Positions 45,501-57,352 of a stretch of DNA of 64,000 bases are shown one piece after another. Below the pieces are notes generated by a model that searched no databases, had not been told where the DNA came from, and was given only the letters and a program-made list of their open reading frames with translations. Position numbers and translations under genes: made by a program. The DNA comes from Enoplosus armatus (taxonomy: Eukaryota; Chordata; Actinopteri; Centrarchiformes; Enoplosidae): positions 317,501-381,500 of the forward strand of contig NC_092198.1 in NCBI RefSeq assembly GCF_043641665.1, given 5' to 3'. Position 1 is the first letter of the stretch. Every line of letters begins with the position of its first letter.

Positions 45501-48500
45501 AATGATCTTTTAAGGACATAAAGTAGATACCCATGTTACCAGACAAGAAATGTATGGTAACATGAAATATGTGGAGTTGTGAAAAAGTGTGTTTGGATAT
45601 CTTTACCTCAGGTGTATTTAAATATATGGCCTCAACTGTAAATGATGTTACAGCACAGAACATGAAATATCTGCTCATAGTAACTTAAGATCTGCAAGTC
45701 TGACTATTAAATATATATATTTCATTGATATTTTTTCAGGTATTTTTGCCTATTTTTCTGCTCCAAACCAACATTTCCAAAATAAAAATGCTGTTCAGCA
45801 GAGAACAAACCACAGCACTCTGCTGTCAGCATGATTAATGTTCTTCTTCTTATTATTATTATTAATGATGATATAACTCTCACCTGTTGAACTCGTAGAT
45901 GTCCTCGATGTTTCCAAACAGAGAGCAGACCTGCTCAGGACGGATCGATAAATCACACTGATCGATGATGTGAGCCAGGTAGTCCTGGGGGGGGGATTGA
46001 TTTTGAACATTACCTTCTGTATCTATTGTTTTTATTCTATTCTACTTTGAAATATTTATATAAATGTTCTTAAGTCAACAACTTGAAGATCTAATAATGT
46101 AAACGAACCTTTAACTCACAAATTAAATTAAATAATAAAGATAAAATAGGTTTCAGTGTCAGTCAGAAGGAATGTCTGTCAGCGTAAACGAAGTTTTCAG
46201 CATAAAGTTTTTCTTCCTGCCATGTCTCAGTTCGTCCAGCAGGGTGCAGACAAGGCTGACAGTAATCTGATTACTTTCTATCACTTATCAATTAAAGTGA
46301 TCACCTCTGAACTTTGTTTCTGCTTGATTTATGTTTTTTAGTACTTTTATTTGGATATTTTGTATATATTACATTCACATGGATTTATTATTAATCACTG
46401 ACAGTTTCTTTGCATTTCAACACTTAATATTTCTAATTGTTTTTATATTTAAATTGTAATTCATCTAACTTATGCTCTGAATTCAATCTAAATTTAATTA
46501 ATGTTTTATTTTATTTATTTCTGTTTGATATATCAACAATTAATAAACAACAACCATTTTGTAATAATTGTCTTTTTATTTCTGTACGCACGTTTTTATC
46601 TGATATTATTGTTTTTATTATTTTATTCCATTGTTTTGAATTGTGTGGTTTTATTTCCCTCCATCATGTGAAGCACTTTAAATAACGTTTATACAACATT
46701 ATGTTACGTAGCTAATATATATTGTATTGTTGAAGTTCATGTATTTAAACGAATGTTTTGTTCATCAGCTGTTTCATGTGTTTAGTGTTGTTTACTTCAG
46801 GGTCTCTGACTGCAGGACGAGTGTCCATCTGCAGGTCCAGCTCTTTACTCTGTTCAGGGTCCAGGTTTATCTGTGATCCTCACTGTTACATAAGCAGTTA
46901 ATCCCGTCTTAACCAGTTAATTATAGTCTGTGACGGCGGCGTCATTAAGAGGAACCGCTCGCAGCTCAGAGACGGTCGACTGTCCTGAAGTCATCAAGCG
47001 TCCTGAACTAAACTCAGCTTATTCCTACAGGAAGTGAAGCTGACAGACTTTTCACAGTAAACTGCTGGTTTGTCTCCTCAACCCGAAGAAGAGATGAATA
47101 TATACATATATGTATATATACAGTATATAAACATTATATTAAACTCTGACAATGAGACAATCTTGTATCTTGTATTGTGATGGTACATTATAAACAAGGC
47201 TTTTTAAAATCCTGTTGAATCTTTTATTCTGAAGGGTTCAGGTGTTTCAGGTGTGTTTTTATTATTTATAAGTTGAAGGAAATGTGATTTCTTTCACTTT
47301 TTTTGAATTATTGTATTATATATGTTTAAATCTGTCCATTTAATAATCAGTTCATGTTGATATTTTACCTTCATGTACATTCATGCAGAAAACTGAAGTG
47401 AACTGAAGTGGACTGAGGTGGACTGAAGTGAACTGGAGGATCAAAGCGTCTTCAGCGACTCACCTCTACTATCATGCGCAGGTCTCTGACGTACATCCTC
47501 TCCGTCTCGATGATCTCCATGACGACTCGATCCAGGTAGGTCAGCTGGGGGTTCGGTGCCATGATTCTGGTTACGAACGGTGACGTCTGCTGGCGGCGGC
47601 TGGAGGCTCGGCTTGGCGTCGACTCTTTGTCGTTGCTGTGTTCGAGGCAGAGGCCCTGCCCCTTCCGGTCGGCTTCTGGGCGTGGCCACGCCCCCTCGCC
47701 CTCTGCAGTACCCCCCCCAGGGCTCAGGTCCAGGTCAATGTCGGGGGTTTGGGTGGATGGTGGGGTGGCGAGGTTGTCGTCTCCGGAGCCCGAGGACAGT
47801 GTGGAGATCTGGCTCACCGGGCGACGGTCAGAGGAGTCAGAGGGCGTGGCCGATGGAGCACGCTCATTACTGCTGATGGAGGCGGTGGACAGACGGGGGG
47901 ACTCTGGGGGGAGGGGGTTACAGGTCAGGGTGACATTGTAATGATGTCACTGTGCTTTGCTCAACAGCACGAGGGACTCAAACTACAGACTACCTGTTTC
48001 AGGGTCAGTCAGGAGACAGTCTGATGGGTTCTGATGAAGAGAACCACCATCAGAAAACTGCTTCGATCAGCTGATCCTGACCCTGACCCTGATTCTGACC
48101 CTGATCCTGATTCTGATTCTGACCCTGAAACAGTAAAGTAAAAACAGACTTTAAGCAGTTTTGTGTTCCTGCAGCAGACAGTTTGGATGTGATGTAACAG
48201 ACTGATGATGATTATTATTCATTAAACCTCTAAACCACACGTTCCTTCTCTACCTGTCAGGTTCAGTGAATCATCCACACCTCTAAACATCTGGAATGTT
48301 TCAGGTTATTTTTATCTGCCAAAGAATTTAAAGAATCCATCACAACAAGTTTCTTAACGGTGGAAAAGGACTCATCAAATCCTGTTTCTGTCAAGTCCAC
48401 GTAGAACAAGTTTCGAGGTCTTTATTTCAACACAAACCTTTTTCTACAGTGAACTGGACGAGTTGGACTTTGGCCAAATCATAAAGCCTTGATTTTCTTT

Positions 48501-50211
48501 CCAGCGCAGGAACAAATCTAACCTGTTTAAATAAAGTTTGAACCAAGTGACGACGGACACCACAGTGATGACATCACTGTCCAATCAGCCAATCACATCC
48601 AAGCAGCAGGTTCCCTCCACCCTCCAACGTCTTCATGAATCTGTTTAATCATGTCTGATAACATGAAGCTGCTTGTTTACTTATCTGATCAGATCAATAA
48701 CACCGATTTATTCATGATTTGTTGACATTAGATTCATTCACAGTCAGTTGGAGCATGCTGAGATTCTCAGATTGATTTGACATTCATGCATTCACATGTT
48801 GACCATTTTGAGTGCTCATGGTGGGAACCTCCATAAAGAAATGTCTATTTTAAATCGTGGAGTTTTCACATTAAAGTCTAAACATTCCTCTCAATTAATC
48901 AAGCGTTGCCCAAAGTGCTTCACAGAGAAATTTGAAACATATTTGAATAATTTAAATAAATATAAATAGATTTTAAAAAAGTGCAACAGACTAATTAAAC
49001 CAATCATGACGTCATGTTAATAATTATGTGCATTCAAAACTAAATATTTTCATCAGCTTCAAATGTAATTTGAGAAAATTGTTAGCATGTTACACTCGCC
49101 AGGACTTTACAGTCTGAACACTAACCAGTACCAACTTGCACTAACATGCTAAATGCTTCACGTTAACATACTATTATGCTAAACATTAGCATGATGTTTT
49201 TTATACTAACATGATAAATGCTTAATCATTTAACAATAATTATGTTACAAGTTAGCATGTTAACATGCTCTCTGCTACCAAATGTTCAAATGATTTTTAG
49301 CTAAATTTAGATTAATTTACACCGAATGATAAACCTCCACATCTAAAGGATAAACGCAATCACCAGAGCACTAAGTTACTGCGCTAACAGCTAGCTAGCT
49401 AGGCTCTGGTACAGGCAGTGATGAATATTAAAATGTATTAAAATACAAAACATTATTGTGGAATCAGACGTGTTAACTTCAACTGAGTTTTTTAGTGTGT
49501 AATCTATGAAATGTTGAATGTTTAGTAAAAAGCTGCTGCAGTTTCCCACACTCATTGCTCAAAATGGCCGCCATGTGGTTTGGGTCGGTGTTAGCGAACA
49601 TACCGGCTAACCACTCCTCAGAGGGTTTAGCTATATATCTGAACAGCAGAGACAATGACAGTCCACCTGAGACAGAGAAAACACAAAGACCAAACATTTA
49701 GAGTTGACCAAAAAATAGAAAAGAAAATAGATTCTTAAGTCTGACTTTAAATCCTCTTTTAACCGCTTTGAAATATTTCAAGTGAATCACGTTATCATTC
49801 TTTTCATGGTAGCTGCGCTGCTACAAGACAGCTGTGAACTGTCAGTCCAACACTTTGGTTCAATATCTTCAATGTTATGCTAACAAACATGCACATTAGC
49901 ATGCTAGTGTTGTGTTGCAAACTTACAGTAAGCTAATGAATGTTAGCAAACTCACGCCAACATGTTTAACAATGCATATTAAATGTTAGTATCAACTGTT
50001 CCAGAAGTTTATAATATATATTTCTGTTTTAATCAATAAAATATGAGCGACCGCTCGAAATGCGGTCAACACACGACACAACACTGCAAACTGAACACTG
50101 AAACACAAACTTCTGGATTAAACCTCACTTTCTCCTTCAGTCAAATAAGAAAAACCAGACAAGATTGAGTGTCTGCAGTTTGAATGAAAACAATTTCAAA
50201 CTGCAGACCGG

Positions 50212-50281
<70 letters not shown>

Positions 50282-53200
50282 TGTCCGTTAGCTGTTTGGC
50301 TTCCTGCCAGTGTGAAGTCAGCGAGGCGTTCACTGACCCAGCAGGAAGGGAATTTATGGACTCCAGCCACTTAAACATGATAACATGAGGGAGTGTGGAC
50401 CAGTCACAGCTCAGTGTTTACATTCAAACACACACACACACCTGGACTTTGACCGCTGCAGCTGTTAGCACCGACACAACCATCATAGCATGTTTTCCAT
50501 CATCACAAACTAATGACAAAAGATTAAAGATAAAAAAAATCTCAGTTTATCAAAAACACTTTCCGTGTTAAGTTCATAAAATGAAACGGTATAAAAAAGA
50601 AAAAAGACCAAGCTTAAAATCTTCTTTTCACTCAACTTGTACCAAACACTTCCAGTTTCATGAGGATAATAAAACAGTGAGAGATGAGGTAAGAAAATGT
50701 TGATTTGGAAAGAAAAAGAGAATAAAGTTTGAAAAAAGTCAGTTTAAAATAAATGTGGCGGAAAAAACGAAATAAAAGCTACTGACATCAAACATCATAA
50801 TGTCGGACAACAGCGACGCTCTGCACCGACTCACCGAACCAGCGGCGGACGAACACTCGACTGAGCCGCCGCTCCTCCCTGAAGGAGATCTTCACCTCCT
50901 CCTCTGAACATGAACACCTCACCACAGCAACTCCTCCTCCTCCTCCTCCTCCAGCCAGACTGCGCCACATGCTCCTCTGATACCCCATCAACTCAAATAT
51001 GATCCCTCAACTACAAACTTTTTAGAAACATCAGAGAAAAAACTCTCTGCTTTCCTGCAGCTTTAGAGACACCTAAAGGCTCCACAGCTCAGGAGAGTGA
51101 AGTGAGACGCTGCAGTAAAACACACACATGTAACTATAGAGGGGTGAGGAGGAGGAGGAGGTCAGATCATAAAAGGAGAGAGAGGAGGGACAGCAGACGG
51201 AGGAGGAGGAGTTCTCAAAGTAAAGGTCATAGAGCATAAAAGGAGGAAGAGTTATTAAAATGAAGGAAAGGACAGAAAACAAGCAGACGGAAGAGGAAGA
51301 AGAGGAAGAAGAGGAGGAGGAGAAAGACCAGGAGGAGGTGGAAATTATTCAAGTTCTCATAGGAAAAGTCATAAAAAGTAGCAGAAGAAAGACTCCACTA
51401 CTCCGAGACTACTTCCTGTGTTAGCTTGCTGCTAACGCTAACCCTGAAGGTCTCAGACTGCTGGAATTTGTTTTCATTGTTTCAATTATTTTATAAAATA
51501 CATATAATACATGTTATTTTATTACATGAAGCTGTGATTCGGAGTCTCTAACTTTAACACGAACATAACATTGATATTAAAAACAGAACGACCTAAATCT
51601 GAGAATCCAAAAACACTGAATTATCTACACATCTCTAAGTACTACAGTGCCCATGAGCCTCAGCTGCTGTTGCTATGGAGAAGAAGTTAGCCAGAAGTTA
51701 AACACATCGCCATAGTTCCTGAATTCATCAACAGATCCAGAATCAGAAATTCCTTCAAAATATATCACTCACTGCCTTGAAGTGTTTCACTATTCGATGA
51801 CTGAAACAGAGCTTCATCAGGTGGAGCGAATAAAGTCATTCTAGGGGAACTACACCCTCAAACTCTGCTAGAAGCCTCTCCCCCAGCAGGAGAGAGGGGG
51901 CTCAACATGTGAAGGAGGCCTTGTGGGTCATGGGACACAGGGAGACCAGAAACTGCATATCAAGTTTATATATAGAGACTATATATTAAGTTATTAAGTT
52001 TATACAAAGACTGTATACAAAGTTTATAAACAGATTCTATATAATGTTTATATATAGACTCTGTATAACTGAGATGACTGACAATGTCAGAGAAAGACAC
52101 ATCATCAACTACCATCCCGCATCTGTATCTAAAACGTGCAGCTGACCCGACTGATCCAGGCTGGAGACGTGGTCTGTGGTCCTGCAGCTCAGACCTTTAA
52201 CTGGACTCACTTCCTGTCTGACCTACAGAAAGCTTTGAACTCTGCAGGGACAAACAGCCACAGACGGACTAAAAGCATTCATCTTTATTTCATAAAGTAA
52301 ATAGTGAATCTATGAACCCCTTAACATCCAGTCGGCCTCATTCATTATTACTATATATCACAAGTAAGTTGAAGGTTGTTGAAATCTCTTTCCTGATAAA
52401 CATGAAGCAGTCTGATGCTGCAGTGAACAGCTGAGCTGTTTGTGGGTCTGTTTGTTTGTGTCACTGAGCGTCTCGAAGGGGCAGAGTTAAGAGGGAGAAT
52501 AATGGCCGACTGTTCTGGAGACAACAGAGGACGTCTCATCCTGATGCAACAGGACAGATTCATGGTTTTTATGTCAGATTTGTCCACATTAAGTTTTATT
52601 GTTTTCTCTGTGGTGACTCCTGATTGGTCAATTGCAGACAGGAAGAAACATTTAGTGCTGAACATGTTGACGCATCACTTCCTGTCAGAGTCTGACTGAT
52701 CTGTAATCAGCTGGTGAGTCACACAGTGCATTACCTGCTCTGATACTGAGAGTTTCACCTCCTCTCTGTGGGGGAGGGGGGCTTTAACTATGGGAGGATT
52801 ATCACGGAAGAGTGTCAGAGTTCCTGCGTGCCTCGAATGCCTCGCTCTGGGAGGATTAACCCCTCGTTTCCCAGTAGCTCACTGAGGTTTGTTATCAATC
52901 TGCAGACAAGGCAGAATTCCCAGAATTCCTCACAGACCACCTCATCAGGACGCCTTCAGTCCCCCTGAACCTGATCTCACACAAACTGGGACACAAATGG
53001 ACAGTTGTGTGTGTTGGACACGTTGGTGTGTGTGTAGGGGGGCGGAGTCACTTCATGAAATCATAACGCAAAGAAAACAAAGAAGAAAGAAAGAAAAACA
53101 GATGACCGACAGACAGAGACAGACAGAGACAAACAGACAGAGACAGACAGAGAGACAGACAGAGACAGACAGAGAGACAGACAGAGACAAACAGACAGAG

Positions 53201-54978
53201 ACAGACAGAAAGACAGACAACGAGACAGACAACGAGACAGACAAACAGACAGAGAGATAGACAAACAGACAGAGAGACAGATAGAGACAGACAAACAGAC
53301 AGAGAGACAGACAAACAGACAGAGACAAACAGACAGACAGAGAGAGAGAGACAGACAGAGAGAGACAGACAGAAAGAGACAGACAGAGAGAGACAGAGAC
53401 AGACAGACAAAGTCGAAGTTAAATAATTACAAATCCAAAACTAAAAAAGTAAAGTAAAAAGTAGAAACTAGAAAATGAAAACTATGTTGTTTTAACTTGA
53501 AATTAACTTTAAAATGACCTACTTCCTGTTTGATGTTTTACAGTGTAGAACATCACAGTGAAGGATGTGTGTGTGTATGTGTGTGTCTAATCTGTAATAA
53601 TGAGGATTAGGCAGTTATCTAATCCAGTGCATTGAGAGAAGAACCAGCAGAGACCAACAACCAACCCCCCCCCCCCCCCCCCCCCCCGCCGAGATCTGAC
53701 CAATCAGCTGCTCTGATCTCCAGTCAGCTGATCCAAACACCAAAACAAGAGTTATTTAGATTATAATGTTGATTATTTGATTTGACATGAGTCTGAATCT
53801 TGGTTCTTTGACGCTGCTTTAAAATGTTGTCATAGCGGCATGTCCTTAAAGGGCAACTTTACTAAACTTAAACTTTCCTGAAAAGTCAACGCAGGATTTC
53901 ATGAGGAAAAGATGACCGCTCGTTCTTTCAACAACACGTCAAATGACATAACAGAAGGAAGTCGTACTGACTAACTGCAGTCACATGATCAGCACAGCCA
54001 ATCATATGAAGGATGATCATTGTTTTTAACTCAATTCAACTGTATTTACAGGACATTTCACATGTGGGGCAGGTCTAGACCGGACTCTTTCTAATGTTAC
54101 TACAGAGACACAACAGTTCACCATGAGCACAGAAACACTTCCTTTAACAGAACCCGACTATGGGTTAGCCTGTATTTCAAAATAAGAGTGCACAGGTCAC
54201 TTCATTAACAAATGAAGCAGATTAGCTGAATGAGAACAGAAAATTAAAGTAAATTAAAGTAAATTAAACTACTATATCTCCTATATATATCTATATCTAA
54301 CCATGATAAACCACTACAGTATAAACCAGTATATAAAATTATATACCAGTATAACACGCCAGTATAAACCAGTAAAAGATCTGTCACACCTGTGTTTCTC
54401 AGGTGATGCTGATGTGCAGCAGAGTGACATCAGAGCTCCTCTCTTATGTAACACTGTTAAAGTCAGCTGGTTTCCATGACGATAAAGATTTGCTTCAAGT
54501 GAAGACACTCACACACGCTACTGAGATCAATATCCAATCATCAGGTGATCCAGGTGTGAGGTGGGCGGAGCCTCAGGTTCAGGTAGTATTTCCTCCTTCA
54601 GATCGTCACCAGACTGCACTCTAAATACTAGACGCACACACACCGACACACACCGGCACAAACTGACACACACACACCGACACACATCAGCACAAACTGA
54701 CACACACACACCGACACACACCGGCACAAACTGACACACACACACCAACAAAAACTGACACACACACACACACACACACACTGACACACACCAGCACAAA
54801 CTGACACACACACACACTGACATCATACTGACACACACACACACACACTGACACACACTGACATCATACTGACACACACACACACAGACATCATCCTGAC
54901 ACACACACACAGACACACACTGACATCATACTGACACACACTGACATCATACTGACACACACACACTGACATCATACT

Positions 54979-55031
<53 letters not shown>

Positions 55032-55209
55032 ACACACACTGACATCATACTGACATCATACTGACATCATACTGACACACACACACACACACTGACACAC
55101 ACTGACATCATACTGACACACACACACACAGACATCATCCTGACACACACACACAGACACACACTGACATCATACTGACATCATACTGACACACACTGAC
55201 ATCATACTG

Positions 55210-55241
<32 letters not shown>

Positions 55242-55289
55242 ACACTGACATCATACTGACATCATACTGACACACACTGACATCATACT

Positions 55290-55324
<35 letters not shown>

Positions 55325-57317
55325 ACACACACTGACATCATACTGACACAAACTGACATCATACTGACACACACACACACTGACACACAACAGACGGAGG
55401 AGGCTGCAGACAGATCGATAAACAGGGTGAAGTCCGTCTGAGACGTTTCTGATCAGCTGACAGAAACAACAGATTCTTTCTGCTCGGTATAAAAACCTCA
55501 TCCAGCTTACCTTAAACAGAGCGCACAGACCAGGTCTGTGCAGGTCTGAGTGTGTCCAGGTCCGTGCAGGTCAGAGTGTTTTCAGGTCCGTGCAGGTCTG
55601 AGGGTGTGCAGGTCTGTCCAGGTCCGTGCAGGTCTGAGTGAGTCCAGGTCTGTCCAGGTCCGTGCAGGTCTGAGTGTGTCCAGGTCCGTGCAGGTCTGAG
55701 TGTATCCAGGTCCGTGCAGGTCTGAGTTTGTCCAGCTCTGTGCAGGTCTGAGTGTGTCCAGGTCTGTGCAGGTCTGAGTTTGTCTTGGTCCGAGCAGGTC
55801 TGAGACAGTGTACCTGCAGCTCTGATGGGAGGGGGCGGGGCTTAATCCCATTATCCTGAATGTGAGGAGCAGAGGGAGCGACGCCCCCTGCTGGCTGCTT
55901 CCTGTCTTACTGTTTTCATTATCAAAGTGATCGACTGGCGATAACGAACCTTAAAAGTGACCAGGGTCAGAGTCAGAACCTTCTTCTTCTTGTGATCACA
56001 GTAATAATTAATCAATAATGATATTAATCTGGAGGAGGGTGATAATGACTGTGTTATGTTACTGCATGAATGTTTAGTTTCAGTATTGATCAGTCTGCTG
56101 GTTACTTCCTGTTTTCTGTCTCATTAAACTGTAACAGAGTAAATGATTTATTGATTAACTGGTTATTGGTCCGGTCACAGTTACAGCACGTGTTCATCAT
56201 GTCAGCTGATCATCAAACAAACTTCCTGTTGACACAGTGACATCATCACAGACGAATGAATCCAAAACAAATATCTATTGATCAGGTGTGTCTCACAAAC
56301 ACGACTGACATCCCTGTCACCTGTTCACATGCAACATCTAATCAATAAAACCCTCAAGAGGTTCAACTTTTATATATAGAGAGAGAAGACATCAACACAA
56401 CGTCAAAGAATCTATATTTAGACTGAAGCCAATCAAACAATCACCTGATCAATAAAATCATCTTTAAAATGACACAAATGTTTGAGATTTCAAACAAACA
56501 AAGAGAAGAAGAATAGAAATAAAGTCTCTGATCCAGACTCAGCTGACCCTGATCAATACATCAATACATCAACATGAGGTGAGCGTTCAATAACACAAAA
56601 TAATGCAGTACAGCTGCAATGAACAAGGTCCTAGCTAATGTTCACTAATGTTCACTAATTTAAACTAATGCTTACTAACCAGACCAGAGAGGTCAACTGA
56701 TCAATGAGGCGTTCAGGACATGAAATGAAAACATGTTGAGTTTATAACCCAACACTGTCTCAGAGTTTGTCTCTGTCTCACAGTCTGTCTGATGCTGTCT
56801 CACAGCCTGTCTGTCTCTGTCTCACGGTCTGTCTCACGGCCTGTCTGTCTCTGTCTCACGGTCTGTCTCACGGCCTGTCTGTCTCTGTCTCACAGTCTGT
56901 CTTCCTTGCAGGAGCAGTAGTTTCCAGAGAAAAGACTCTGCAGCATCAGCCAGTTTCCACATCGTGACGTCACCTCCAACTGCCACTGGGCTCTTACTAA
57001 AGACAGACAGGCAGCTCAGAGAGACAGACAGACGTCTATTGTCCTCTGTGAGACGTTTGTGATGTGACAGCTGCCGGTTCCCTCCACCACTGACTACAAA
57101 GAAGAAAGACTGCACTCATCAACACAGACTGACCTGTCACAGCTGAGCTGCAGACAGACAGGCAGATAGACAGACAGATACAGTCAGACAGACAGACAGG
57201 CAGGCAAGCAGGCAGGCAGGCAGGCAGACAGACAGACAGACAGGCAGACAGGCAGGCAGACAGACAGACAGACAGACAGACAGACAGGCAGGCAGGCAGG
57301 CAGGCAGACAGGCAGGC

Positions 57318-57352
<35 letters not shown>

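Noticed and set aside
47561..48024. Plus-strand frames of 98 to 128 codons
   Set aside because: Antisense shadows of the GC-rich plekhg3 exon 2.
48060..48130. Interstitial telomere repeat
   Set aside because: The hexamers are ccctga and gattct types, not ttaggg/ccctaa.
49479..49697. Minus-strand 72-codon frame in plekhg3 intron 1, considered as a missing exon
   Set aside because: Including it is unnecessary because exons 1 and 2 already agree in phase; no similarity to PLEKHG proteins and no good splice pair.
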